From Roridomyces roridus (Eukaryota; Basidiomycota; Agaricomycetes; Agaricales; Mycenaceae), in NCBI GenBank assembly GCA_029378245.1, contig JARKIF010000001.1, forward strand, positions 3,286,001 to 3,350,000: 64,000 nucleotides of DNA, written 5' to 3'. The notes below the pieces were generated by a model that saw only the letters and a list, made by a program, of their open reading frames with translations, was not told the DNA's origin and ran no database searches. Each line of letters begins with the position of its first letter. The stretch's first letter is position 1. Both the position numbers and the translations under genes were made by a program. Below, piece by piece: positions 1 to 12,065 of the stretch.

Positions 1-3000
1 GGTCGCGGAGGCCGGGAGGATTGTAGCATCGCTGAGGATAGGCAACACAATGCTAGTCCCTGCTGAACGAGGTTATTTCAAAGCAAAACTGCAAGTCATT
101 CGAAACGCACTAGCACCGAGGTCGTTGGTGATTGTGTTTACGACATCAGTGACGTCACCCAAATCGCTGGCAGCGGAGAGAACGCTCGCGACGACATCCG
201 TAACAGTGGCAGGGAGAACAGTAACTTGGCTGATGATGCCACCGAGGTCGGTCGTAGCGGCGCCGAGGATATCGGTGGCACTTGCGGGAAGCCCCGTGAC
301 TTCGTTGACGACTGATGAAGCGATCGCACCGACATCATTGGTCACAGCGGAGAGGGCGCCCTCGACGATGTTTGTGGGAAGAGCAGATTCAGCTGCGCAG
401 AATGAGCAAACTGAGTAAGATAGTAGCTTGAAAAACGTACCCGCAGAAAGGATGCTGCCAACGATTTCGGTGGGAACAACAGTCACCTCGCTAAGAACCG
501 GTGAAGTAACTCCACTGACATCGCTGGCAACCGCGGAGGCAAGGCTTCCGACGACATCCGTAACAGTGGCGGGAAGAGCGGTTACCGCACTGATGACGGC
601 GCCCAAATCGCTGGTAAGTCCAGCAGCATCAGTAGCGACCGGAGGAGCAGTGAGAATGCTCAGAATGTCCGTAGCAGCACCCGCATCGCTGAGAAAAACA
701 GACAGCGGGTTGCTAGTAGGCACGGCGGTCGCCCCCAGAATGCTGGATAGGAGGCTGAAAACATCCCCCAGGAATCCGGTAGTGGTGGGTGCTGGCGTTA
801 CGATTGGCGAAACAACGGCTCCAACGTCGCTGGCTACAGCCGAAGCAACAGACACCACTGCTGGGACGTCAACAACAGGCAGAAATAAATGAAAAAGACC
901 TCACCATCCGTCGGCAAAGATCCTCCGTCGAGGATGCTCACGACATCAGAAACCACCACTTGGACTACACTGGGAACGGCGGAAACCACGGCGCCAACGG
1001 CCTGTTGTCAAGCACGTTAACAAAGAGTCAGAAACGAATATGCAGCAAAGCTTACACTGGTGGGAAGAGCACTAATCACTTCAGACAAAACCGCCCCAAC
1101 GCCACCCAGGAGACCGCCCGATCCGTTGTCACCGGTAGTGGTGGACGGAGGATTTGCGGCCAGGACCGACGAAGTGATATTGTCGATGGCGCTGGTCGGG
1201 AGCGATGATGGAAGCGCGACATTGCTGGGAGTAACGACGACGGCAGGGATAGAAGATGTGACTCCGTCAACGACCCCGAACAACGAAGAAACGGCGTCAT
1301 TCGCGTCGCTGAGGATAGAAGGGACCACGCTCGGAACCGCGGTAACGATAGCAGGGACAGAGGCGCCCACGCTGAGCAAAGACGAAGCAGCAGCGTTCAC
1401 GTCGCTGACGACAACGCCAGGGATGGAGGATGCGACAACGTCAACTGCGCTCAAGAGAGATGATGCCGCGACATTGACCTCGCTGAGAAGCGAAGGAACG
1501 GCAGTTGGAAGAGCGGTAACAACAGGAGGGACAGAGGAGATCACACCGCCGCCCACGCTGAACAAAGAGGAAGCAGCAGCGTTGACGTCGCTGACGACAA
1601 CGCCAGGGATGGAGGATGCGACAACGTCAACTGTGCTCAAGAGAGATGATGCCGCGACATTGACCTCGCTGAGAAGCGAGGGAACAGCACTCGGAAGAGC
1701 GGTGATGATAGCAGGGGCCGAGGAAACGACTGCCCCGCCGACACTGAGGAGGGAAGAAGCAGCTCCGTTGACTTCGCTGAGAAGGGAGGGAACAACAGCG
1801 CCTACGGAGGTCACCGCCCCGTTCACGTCACTCAGGACAGAAGGCACCGCACTCGGAAGGGCAGTAACAACAGCGGGGACAGAGGACACAACGCCGCCGG
1901 CAACGCTCAACAGGGACGAGGCGGCAACATCGACCTCGCTGAGAAGCGAAGGGACGACAGCAGTGGGTATCGGAGTAACAACGGCAGGGACCGAAGAAAC
2001 GGCCCCAACGGCCGCACTGACAACAGAGGCAACGGCAGAAGCAACGGCCGAGAGCACCTATAGAAGAGATTAAATGACAAGATGAAAGCGTTGACAAAAA
2101 CGCACATTCGTAGGAAGCACTCCACCAATTCCACCCAGAATTCCGCCGCCGCCGTTTGCTGCAGTAGAAGTGACGACAGTCGTGGGGCCTGGAGCAGGTG
2201 CGGTGGATGTCGCAGTCCCAACAACGCTGACGACAGAGGAGGTAGCACCATTCGCAGCGCCGAGAACCGAAGATACAAGGTCGTTGACGTTGCTAGCCAC
2301 TGAAGGAACGACTGAAACAACCGCAGGCACCGAAGAAGCGACCCCGCCCACGGCGCTGATAGCCGAGGACGCGACCCCGCCACCGACGGCCAAAACGGAA
2401 GATGCCGCGCCGTTTACGTCACTAGCCACCGAAGGAAGGACGGAAACCACGGCAGGGACAGAGGAGGCAACTCCACCAACGACGCTGACTGCAGTGGACA
2501 CAAGGCCACCACCAGCAGCGAGAACAGAAGATGCCGCGGCGTTGACGTTGACGTTGCTGGCAACCGAAGGGACGACGGAAACAACGGCAGGGACAGAGGA
2601 AGCGACTCCGCCAACAACGCTGGCTGCAGTGGACGCAAGACCATCAGCTGCAGCAAGAACGGATGATGCAGCGGCGTTGAGATTGCTCGCAACCGAAGGG
2701 ACGACGGAAACAACGGCAGGGACAGAGGAGGCAACTCCACCGACAACGCTGACTGCTGTGGATGCGAGACCACCTCCTGCAGCGAGAACAGAGGAGGCAG
2801 CGGCGTTGAGATTGCTCGCAACCGAAGGAACGACGGAAACAACGGCAGGGACAGAGGAGGCAACTCCACCGACAACGCTGACTGCTGTGGATGCGAGACC
2901 ACCTCCTGCAGCGAGAACGGAAGAGGCAGCTCCGTTGACGTTGCTAGCGACCGAAGGGACGACCGAAACAACCGCAGGCACCGAAGAAGCAACTCCGCCA

Positions 3001-4288
3001 ACGACGCTGACTGCGGTGGACGCGAGACCACCTGCAGCAAGAACGGAAGAGGCAGCTCCGTTGACGTTGCCAGCAACCGAAGGAACGACGGAAGCGACAG
3101 CAGGGACAGAGGAGGCAACTCCGCCAACGACGCTGATGGCCGTGGACGCAGCTCCACCAACAACGCCGACGGCTGAAGACGCCGCGCCATTGGCAGCACC
3201 GACGACCGAAGAAACGGCGACGTTGACGTTGCTGGCCACCGAAGGGACGACGGAGACAACAGCGGGGACAGAGGAAGCGACTCCGCCAACAACGCTAACG
3301 GCGGTGGATGCGAGACCACCTCCTGCAGCAAGAACGGATGATACAGCCGCGTTGACGTTGCTAGCCACCGAAGGAACGACGGAAACAACTGCAGGCACCG
3401 AAGAAGCGACTCCGCCAACAACGCTGACTGCAGTCGACGCGAGACCACCACCGGCGGCGAGAACGGAAGATGCCGCGGCGTTGACGTTGGTGGCAACCGA
3501 AGGGACGACGGAAACAACTGCAGGGACAGAGGAGGCAACTCCACCGACAACACTAACGGCCGTGGAAGCAGCACCCCCAACAACAACAACCGCAGACGAC
3601 GCAACTCCGCCGACGGCGCCAACAGCAGATGTGGCAGCCGCCCCGGTACCACCACCCAAGATGCTGAGGACGACAGAAACTACGCTCGGGACGGCGGTAG
3701 CGACGACATTGACAGCCTAAGAACGAATTCAATACGAGACTTTTTAGAAGAAAAATGAGAACTTACACTGGTAAGGTCGCCACCGAGATTACCTAGTGCA
3801 CCACCAAGACCACCGCTGCCGCTGCCGCCATTGGCCGCTGCGGTAGTAGTGGTGGCACTTTTGCTGGATGATGCGACGGATGAAGATGGCACGACGCTGC
3901 TGGAGGCGGCTGCCGAGGAGGATACTGCAAAGCTCGACACGAAACTTTTGCTGGCCGACGAAGCGGCGCTTGAAGAAACAACTACATTTGAAGACGCAGC
4001 AGCGCCCGAAGAAACAACTGCCGAAGAAGATGCAACAGCGGAACTCGATGCCTTGCTGGCAGAGGAAGCAACGGCGCTGCTGCTGGCTGCAGCAGAAGAT
4101 GATACCGGGGCTGCACTTGAGGCTTTACTGGATGAAGCAGCGCCAGCGGTGAGGATAGAGGCAACTGCGGTGACCGCTCCCCCGACAGCAGCGGTTGCGT
4201 CGACGTTAACGCCAACGTTTCCGCCGACGCCGAGGGGGGCACTCGAGACGGTGGAGAGGAGAGGGAGGACAAGAAGAGGGAGGAGCAT
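1..4288 (-). CDS. Very long secreted Ala/Val/Ser-rich repeat protein (3' end outside window)
   Basis: The ATG at 4288 opens with a clear signal peptide (MLLPLLVLPLLSTVSSAP), so the product should enter the secretory pathway. A Ser/Ala-rich spacer of about 150 residues follows. An intron (3766-3717, GTAAGT..TTAG) joins it to about 530 residues of near-identical 43-residue units built on SSVPAVVSVVPSVASNVN. Further GT..AG introns near 2060-2110, 1010-1060, 855-895, 390-440 and 40-95 link to more diverged repeats (SSLLSV, SEVNVAASS, VTDVV). The reading frame is open at base 1, so the gene continues outside the window. There are no cysteine-rich or catalytic motifs. The composition suggests a cell-wall or extracellular-matrix protein; this is inference and the family is not recognised. 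The gene is intact in what is seen. Confidence 0.75.
2260..3600 (-). repeat. Ten tandem 129-bp coding repeats
   Basis: Successive copies of one landmark in the repeat unit lie exactly 129 bp apart (for example 2765 and 2894). This corresponds to 43 residues (AGGGLASTAVSVVGGVASS, then VPAVVSVVPSVASNVN and AAASSVLA). I count ten copies. Some carry small in-frame length changes: one copy lacks a Gly, one has an extra VN pair, and one is preceded by a 14-residue insertion. All changes are multiples of three, as expected for a translated repeat. Confidence 0.85.
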
Positions 4289-4417
4289 TGTATCGTTAGA
4301 ATTCGTTCAGAGTCGTTAGGCGGGACGATTTTGGAGAGATATCCGCCAAGCGTTAGTTCGTAGCTGAGACGTTAGAGTCGTGAGCGAATGGACTGGAAAG
4401 GAGAGGCTCCCCGCACC

Positions 4418-4425
4418 ATTTTATA
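4418..4425 (-). promoter_or_regulatory. TATA-like box for the repeat-protein gene
   Basis: On the minus strand this reads TATAAAAT, about 130 bp upstream of the ATG at 4288. The rest of 4426-4965, between this gene and the plus-strand F-box gene, holds no gene that I can support and is presumably a shared divergent promoter. Confidence 0.4.
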
Positions 4426-4965
4426 CTTTTCAGGTGAACCACTCAACCCTTAGGGCAGTGAACTGAGACATCGAACCCGCGGAGGAACATATGCACCCGC
4501 CCGAGACATGCTCCACAGCGGTCTCGAATATTCGAGGCGGTACAGGCGAGAAATTCTGGGAAAGAGTCGTGAATAAACCCCAGGTGCTTGGATATGCAGA
4601 CTGCAGCTGAGACTCACCTCAACAACAATCTAAGTTTTTTCGAGTCTCGATCCACGAAACACAGGCGCGATGGCCACCGATGTCTCACTGTGACTCGGAT
4701 TCATTCCGCGGAATCGATCGTGGGTTATCCGAGTCGGAGTGGAGAGTCTGAGAGATGCGTCGGTCCGCGTCAACGGCTGTGGAGCTGAGTGTCGTCGATG
4801 AAAACGACACAGCCGGGATTCATCCCGATGGTCTGTACTGGTGGCATCCCTTTTCGAGGTGTTCAGGACGATAGTCCAACTGGTTTGAGGAAACGGAATC
4901 TGCAGGACGTTGTGGACAGAATAAAAAAATGATGATGCGAACCGCAGCTTACCGCCACCACTGGC

Positions 4966-6138
4966 ATGGACTCGCTGCCACCCGAACTTCTCTGCATCGT
5001 ATTCGCCTATGTCAGGTCCAGCGTCCAACAACGCCAACCAGCACCTGCCGCCACCGTCGTCCGCGTCTGCAGCACCTGGCGCGAAGTAGCGCGGAAACTC
5101 TGTCCCGAACTATGGACAGATATTCGTCTCTTCCATTGCCGCTCAGACCAGCTGTCCATGTTCGACGAGTATCTGCGCCTATCGGAAAACTTGCCTGTCG
5201 ACATCGCGATGGACATCCCAATCGGCACTCCCGACATGTCTCCCCTACTATTTCGAATATTCCGCGTATCGCGTAGATGGCGCAGCCTCCACATTAGCAC
5301 CACCCCAGAAGCCTTTCGATTTGTGCGCACGAGTGGTAGCCAGATAATGGCTCCTTTGCTCGAATCTCTCAGATTATCCATTTCGCCGCGGATGGTCATC
5401 CATATCAAATCCATGCCCTCTTTGAAGGTCCTTGTGCTGCAGGATGTTCTCTTAGAGACACCCGGAGTGGCCTCGTTCTCGCCACAGCTCGAGGTCCTGG
5501 ACATCTGTTCCGAACCCGGCATATTCCAAGACATCACCCACGCGGACCTGCTCCTTCGGCTCATTGCTCAGGAGTCAGGCCGTGGCTCTCAGTTACGCGA
5601 GCTCACTCTCAAAACCACACTCCCCCGGTTCGACGGGCCATCCGGCCCTCAACTGAAATCCTACATATCCTCCGTTACCAAACTGTCCATCGGAAATCTT
5701 GACAACTCGGCTCGAACACATTACTGCCTCACAGCGTTGCAGCCCCTCCTTCCTCACGCAACGCTCGAGGAACTCACCCTCGACAAGCTTCACGACGGCT
5801 GTTCCCGCATCATTTTAGCCAACACCAGCTTCCCCGCCCTCCACACTCTCACTCTTTCCCGCACCGAGCCAGTTTACACCGAAACGGAGAGTAGCCCATA
5901 CCGGGACTCTTTCCCGGCTCTCAAACACCTCCGTCTAGTCGACCTCACATCCTACGAATTCATTTTCCGAGTACTATCGGAAACCGCTCCCGATCGCATT
6001 CACTGGCCAAAACTCCACACGCTGGAAATCCACTGCAACGTGGTCCCAGAATTGCTGCGCAACGTCGTCGAAAGCCGCGTCGCCGCTGGGCTCCCGCTCG
6101 ACAAGCTCGAGATCCATTCTCCTCAAGATGTCGACTAA
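4966..6138 (+). CDS. F-box protein
   Basis: Single-exon gene of 390 codons. The N-terminus (MDSLPPELLCIVFAYV, then VVRVCSTWREVARKLCPELW around residues 28-47) is a typical basidiomycete F-box, with the conserved LPPELL start and the VC..W....... PELW end. The remaining 300 residues are leucine-rich with spaced hydrophobic stretches such as LESLRLSISP, LEELTLDKL and LHTLTLSR, as in the LRR-like substrate-binding part of these proteins. Such proteins normally recruit targets to an SCF ubiquitin ligase; the target here is unknown. The ATG at 4966 is the first one in frame with the F-box. No intron is needed. Confidence 0.8.
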   Translation: MDSLPPELLCIVFAYVRSSVQQRQPAPAATVVRVCSTWREVARKLCPELWTDIRLFHCRSDQLSMFDEYLRLSENLPVDIAMDIPIGTPDMSPLLFRIFRVSRRWRSLHISTTPEAFRFVRTSGSQIMAPLLESLRLSISPRMVIHIKSMPSLKVLVLQDVLLETPGVASFSPQLEVLDICSEPGIFQDITHADLLLRLIAQESGRGSQLRELTLKTTLPRFDGPSGPQLKSYISSVTKLSIGNLDNSARTHYCLTALQPLLPHATLEELTLDKLHDGCSRIILANTSFPALHTLTLSRTEPVYTETESSPYRDSFPALKHLRLVDLTSYEFIFRVLSETAPDRIHWPKLHTLEIHCNVVPELLRNVVESRVAAGLPLDKLEIHSPQDVD

Positions 6139-6218
6139 TGTTGACTGCGATTGGTGTGGAGACCATTTGGATTCTTTCAAACTATATACACGCTAGTCAT
6201 TCGAATTCGAACCATGAT

Positions 6219-9200
6219 CTACATACGCGCCTTTGTCGCCCTTTTGTACACTTGGGAATTCTCTGGTCCAATAAACCGAGCCGTAGCGGCGATACGAAAG
6301 TCGAACGGGATCTGAGAAGCGTTCAGATGGGTCAATCCAACAACCAGGAGGTACCCACCACCGTATGTCTGAGAAAACACTGTCAACCCAATACTCGTTA
6401 AAAAAAGTGACGCAAACTCACTGGTACCGTTTTTGAAAGCATTCACCCTCCATGACAAGAACCGAGCCCTGGTTTTGAATGAGACCTCTAACGGTTTTCT
6501 GTGTGAACTACTTGCATGCTCGAGAAGCAGAGTAAGTTCCTTCCGATGTTTATGCGAGCTAGAGTGCTTTGAAGTCTCGCGAAAATACATGAGGGCCGGC
6601 GCGCCTGGGGCAACTTACGTGTCAAAGAAATATTGGAAGGGGGAAAGAACCGAACCAAGAGAAAGAGCTGCAATGACAGGCCCAAGCCCCTTTTCATCAT
6701 CTCCGTGGAACTAGTTGGGAAAGTTCAAAAAAAGGCTGGTAACCTTGAAAGTCGAGAGACGTACACCCATAGACTGGCTCTTGAGATACGCAACACTGGA
6801 ATTCGGTTAGTTGGACGCAAAAGTAATACCGCAGCTACTACAAACCTCAACACTTCATTGAAAGGAACCTCCTTCCCAAGCGCACTCTTGACGCGATCTC
6901 GAATAAACTCCCGCGCGTGGATCACAGCCGTGGCGGCTTCATGGAAAGGCACGGTCTCGCCACTTCCAGCCACGTACTGATACTCTTCACCGGCTGTTCA
7001 AAAGTCAAAGACTGCAAGCTGAACGCAACGGACGCATACTATTTTGCGAAAAATAATTGGAAAGCTGCTGTCCCTTCGCTGGATGAAACGATGAATTGAT
7101 ATCTTTGAGCCGAATTGAATGATCTCACTCATGTGCTACCAAGCCGTGAGGTTGAATGTCAATTTGGAAATTTGGAAACGCACTCTCTTCATCGGCCAAC
7201 GCCGAAAAGTCAACTGCCCACTCCTCGCCTGCTCTTGATACAACCGAAAAATCCCATCAGCCTCAACCCCACTCCCGCGGATGAGGTGAATGAATCCACT
7301 ACTCGAGGCCGTTAGCGTACGTGCCTTCCAATGCACCAGCACACGCACCAGTTTTCGGGCAGCGAGAATGACAGACATACTCCCTTCGAACACTTCTTTG
7401 GCGGAAGCGCGCAGATTCCTGGATCGGATAAGATTCAAGTAGGAAAGCTGCGAATCAAACCCAACTCGAATTCGCGTCCAACTTGTAGATCTGACTGGCA
7501 AGATCACCCGGTACTGACACCCGCGCTCGCAAGGAGGATGCCAGTTGTACCTCGTGGTCGACGGGAAGCGTGAACTGTTCAAATGAGCCATTGAATAACA
7601 AGAGAAGACTCGGAAGGCATACCTCACAAGTCGCGCACTGGTATTTCCCCCATTCAAACCTGCAAGTCGGTTGTCAGTTGACCCCAGTATTTAACGAATG
7701 GACACTTTAGGTTCGTACCTAGAAGAAATTCGTCCACAATCTTCACAGTGAAACCCACAGACATATCCAGCATCCTCGCCCGGTTGAAGGACGAGAGTGG
7801 TATCAAAGCCATTCGGAAATTTCCTCTCTGGTCGAAGCCGCAGAAATTCCGGTTTATACTCCAAAGGCCCGTGCAGTTTCCCACCGCCCGGCGTCTTGCC
7901 GAAAACAACGCAGTTGGGGTTGGTGCAGACCCAGGCCTGAAAATAAACATGCGGGGAAACTGCCGCGCATGTATTGCACTTGAAGTGGATCGTTGGCTGG
8001 CCCGAATCTGGAAGAATTGAGAATCAACCTGGCGAGTACATATCGCTGTGAATACCTTCAATGGGCTGTTGTGTGATCCACCACGGCTCTCCCTGCTCGT
8101 GTATCCACTGGAAAACGAAAAGAATCCGGGTAACATCTACTCCATCAACATTTTGAATCTCCGCTGATCAGACTGCGTGAGCGCTTGCGGCTTATTTTGA
8201 GCGGGACACCTACCCCATACGTCGACGATCGAGTAAAACCCTACGCCCAGACCACAATTAGAAGATTCCTCAGCAGACTGGATGGAGATTGCACCAAGAA
8301 CAGCAATGTATATGCCTTTGCTCCAAAGCTTGAGAGGAAAGTGCTCATAGTTGTCGTCCACCAGCAGCAGAATTGGCCTCCCCTGCTCAAAATTTTGAAG
8401 AAGGGCGCAAACGGACTGATCGCCATGTCCTTGATTGACCGCATCCAGGCGTTCTTTCCCCGTTCGATCTTGAGGCTTCCCTCCCCCGCTGGATTACATG
8501 AGTAGACTGGTCTGTTTCAAGCGGAAAACAGTAGTTACCCATGTGAGATTATGAGCTTTCCGCCCTCCTCGAACCGATCTCGGCTGTAAGGACCTGGTTA
8601 GCACCATACCGCAACGAAAAAGGCGAAACTCACGCGGCTCCGAACCCACTCAACAAGTATCCCTTCGCAACCGCATCTTTGTAGTATACCCCGCCCTGAT
8701 ACCTGCGGAAGTGCGGAACGGTCTCGCAAATCTCTTGACGGCTCTACGATTTCCGACGTCAGATGAGCACGAAACAAGCCCAAGAATGATGACGCACCGT
8801 GGACCAAACGGGAGGGAAACCACCGCGTTCATCGGGCCAACCGTAGGTATAAGAATTAATCCGTGTCGCGGAGAGAATCCCCGGCTGAACAGGTCTTGCG
8901 ACCCAGGATACGAACTCCTTGGATGCCTGTGCGATCGGGGGACAGTCCTCCGGTAAATCGAGGACCATGTTTTCTCCTTCGTCGCCTAATGACGTCTCAA
9001 CGACCCGTAATTTCATCTTCGAGAATCTCAGCCCGGGTGGCAGTCGACGACTAGATTCCGCGACTGTGGCCACACGTTGTGCCAGATTTTGGTGAGGCAC
9101 ATCTGCGGGCGCCCCGTTTTGTCGTTCACCGCTGATATCGCTTGACATCCTCGCAACCGTCCGCAAACTAGTCTTCGATATTCTAAGGGGCGGAAGTCGA

Positions 9201-9997
9201 GGGTGGCTACGACGCTGAACTTTGAGCGGAGGCTCTCCCGTCTCTTGTGTTGACCGGTTGTCCCAAATGGAACGATCCCTGGTTGAACTCTTGGCAGTCT
9301 TTTTTGTCTGCTGGGAGCAATGAGAAGGAATGGTATCGATATCGGGGCGAGAACCGAGCTGAGATTCAAGATACTTGTGCGCAGCCTACTCTGGATGAGC
9401 GGTGTATCGTCCAGTAATATCGGGAGGCACATACCCCAGACCATTCTTCCTTGTAAAGAAGCCAAAGAAATTCCACAAAAATCTTGAGGTTGCAGTCGTG
9501 GTCCATATTTCGCCAAGCAAAGGCCATTTCCAACCAGCACTTCGCAGCAGCCCTCTGACGCATATTCAGTCGACTCTTCGAGCATAGACAAGTCACTCAC
9601 GCCGCCCTCCACCCGCTTCAATTGTGCAACGACATTCTCCGTAAAATCCTTCTCTTGCGTGCGGCTCAAGGTGGTGAGGGCACGTGCATAGAAGAGCGAG
9701 GCGAAAGGCTCGTCATTGAGGATTTCCCGGTCGTACAGATGCTTGGGAGGATGCATGTCGATGTGAAAATTTCTGAAAGGCCCGTTCTGTCAATTAGACT
9801 TCGCGGCCCACTCGGACTCATTACGCAGGTGCACCAAGAACGAAGCATGTTGGACTGGAATTCAACAATTGGGATACATTGCTCGTATACAGGTCGCCTG
9901 AAACCAAAGGATGCGAGCCTATGAAAAACGTCGACGAAACTGCGCTTTGCAGGGATGCATCAGACGTACTGCGTGCCCACTCTCTCCCGCCTATCAT
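6219..9997 (-). CDS. AlkB-like 2OG-Fe(II) dioxygenase with zinc modules (5' end uncertain)
   Basis: Multi-exon gene rebuilt by splicing short introns. In order: a conserved fungal domain (RYQGGVYYKDAVAKGYLLSG, then GGKLIISHGGG and RPILLLVDDNYEHFPLKL near 8310-8700), a four-Cys module (CNTC and CTNPNC near 7930-8020), and a second (CEDC and CATC near 7640-7750). Then come LYQEQARSGQLTFRRWPMKR (7180-7260) and the dioxygenase core: PFNEVL, FHGDDEKGLGPVIAALSLGS, LVMEGECFQKRYQHTV and FRIAATAR. The Fe ligands (H-G-D at 6699-6707 and the His of QHTV) and the 2OG-binding Arg are all present, so the enzyme should be active. AlkB relatives demethylate nucleic acids; the substrate of this fungal branch is unknown to me. 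The stop is at 6219. The start at 9997 is a guess; 9756 is an alternative. Confidence 0.7.
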
Positions 9998-10967
9998 CGT
10001 CGAACTGGCTCCATCTACTGCGTGGCTTCCCTCTGCCGGTGCGTAGAACAATGCACGGAGGCCAGTCGTATTAGCGGTGAACGAAGATGGATATCGGTGC
10101 CTCCAACGACGACTCTCACCCCCCGAACGCGCCCCTCTATATCATGACAATATCATGACGGTTCGACGGACTCGGAGAGCGCTTGGTGACTTCTCTCGAG
10201 ATCTGGTGCGAGAGAGAGGCGACCCGGGTGGGGGTTCTGGTGAAGCTGGCAATCACTTGGCATCAACATTCTTCGTCTCGACCACCATCTTGAATTCTTC
10301 CGCCCTCACAATCAGCCAGAAAAGACACTCGAAGGACCGAATCAGCTTCTCTGCATGCAAGAACGCTCTGACCAGCGGAAGGCTGTCGTTCATACAGGAC
10401 ACTTTTCAGTCGCCAACGACGACTCGGAAGACCTCCGCATCTCGGAGAAGACTTCAACTTCTCGTCTGCTCAATCTCTCTACCAGCTTAGCCCTTTATCG
10501 CTGCGCCCGGGGACTCTGACTTCCCATTACTTATCTGTAGACGACAGAAGGCTTTGTACGACTTGCGATATGCAATCGGGTTTTTGAAAGCTAAAGACCG
10601 GCAGGTAGTACCGCCCTTTTATCTTTTATTTTTGTGGTTGAGTGTGAAGACAGGAATTTCTTCTCAGTGGAGACGCTCTCGCTCGAGGGCTCGCACGAGT
10701 AACTGTCGGCAGTTTTGCTTCCTATGTCGGGTTGTAGAAACCGCTGTGTCTTGTACTGCTGAACACATTCAAACTTTCCCCATCTCTCACAACCCAATTC
10801 ATCGCAACCTCTCAAGAAACGGCGATATTTAGATTCCCTTGTGCAATACTTATACATACAATTCGCCGTACAGCTGTCAACATCCAATCCGCACACCAGG
10901 CCGCCGACCACACTGATCGTTGGCTTTACGCACTCGGTCGTTCGCTCGATGTTCAGATGACCACAAA
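9998..10967. other. Stretch without a supportable gene
   Basis: Short open frames exist on both strands, but none shows a family motif, a signal peptide or consistent splice sites. Part of it may be the 5' region of the dioxygenase gene to the left. Confidence 0.3.
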
Positions 10968-11929
10968 TCACGCCGAGGTCTTCTGCTTCTTCCTGCTGCT
11001 CGGCTTTCCTCCCTGAGCGATCACCTCCTCCAAATACCGGCGCTTGAAACGCGGGAAGCTGTGAAGATCTGCTTCCTTCTGCTTGAGCAGATAAAGCGTG
11101 TGGTCAGCCCATGAGAGGGGCACCAATATCATCTCTTCCTCCTCCTCCTCCTCGCTTTCCGCGTCTGTGAGAATGAGCTAAAGTCAAGTGAGGGAAAACT
11201 CGAATGAACATACCATCACTGTCCGATTCCGAGTTGGACTCTCCAAGTTCTTCTTCCTCCGCAGGCTGACCGTACTTGGTTTGGATAACGCGACCGGTCT
11301 GTTTGTACAACGGACGCGGCTTCGGTGGGGTTTTGGGAGAAGCAGCGGTTTCCTTTGGGGCGGACTTGGTTTTGGGAGCACCACCCTTGTTCTTCGTGCT
11401 TCGGTTTATTCCTGGAGCGGCACTACTTTTCTTTGTGGGGGTGGTAGGGGAGGCTTTGGATTTCTGGTTTTTCATGAACGTGGCCTGAGCCTCGGGAGTG
11501 ACGACGATGGTTGTATATTGAGCACACTGGAAATTGCGCAGTTCAGCCTATAATGTTTCATCCTGAGTCGAGTCGTACGCTTACATTCTTTCTGCGGCTA
11601 TCGATACGGTCTTGTTCCTCACGGGAAATAATGCGGGTGCTCATCCTGAGGCCCAATTAGCACGATCCAAGCTGGGTTGAATTTCAACGTACGTGCACCC
11701 ATGAGATTCGATGAATTCGTTCAACGCAGACTCGACCTCTGGAGTGAGGTGAAACTTGATGACCTCTTTCTGGACGGCGCCTTTGCTAGTATCCGCCTCT
11801 CTCAGGTACTTGAGAAACGCGGATTTTCCCTGCTACCGATCAGCCTCTGTGGGAATACTTAGCTGGATGCTCGGAATGTCTGACCTTGGTGAGAGCCTGC
11901 TCGTTTGGAGATTGCTTAGGCGTCGGCAT
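10968..11929 (-). CDS. Small basic nuclear-type protein, family not recognised
   Basis: The ATG at 11929 starts MPTPKQSPNEQALTK. Short introns then join GKSAFLKYLREADTSKGAVQ, a segment with ESALNEFIESHGCT, MSTRIISREEQDRIDSRRKN, and AELRNFQCAQYTTIVVTPEA. A long Lys/Pro/Thr/Ser-rich linker follows, then an acidic run of glutamates (ESEEEEEEEM) and a C-terminus with LSWADHTLYLLKQKEADLHS and RFKRRYLEEV, ending KKQKTSA at 10968. The basic linker and the terminal KKQK suggest nuclear location. I do not recognise the family. All introns have GT..AG ends and keep the frame, which supports a real gene. Confidence 0.6.
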
Positions 11930-12065
11930 GGAGGTGGGTGAAAAGAGTGAGTTGAAAAACTTGGCAGTACCAATTGAATGTCCGCTCTTCGGCAACTCGG
12001 CAGAACATCACGCCGCAGAAACTTTGCAAGCAATCTAGACAGACGGATGGCTAGCGCCCAAATCA

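Noticed and set aside
1060..3720. Long open frames on the plus strand (Thr/Glu/Ala-rich) opposite the repeat protein
   Set aside because: They mirror the codon composition of the minus-strand repeats. The minus strand alone has a signal peptide and consistent splice sites.
6219..8700. TET/JBP-type rather than AlkB-type oxygenase
   Set aside because: The FHGDDEKGLGP...FRIAATAR layout fits the AlkB-like group better; a profile search would settle it.
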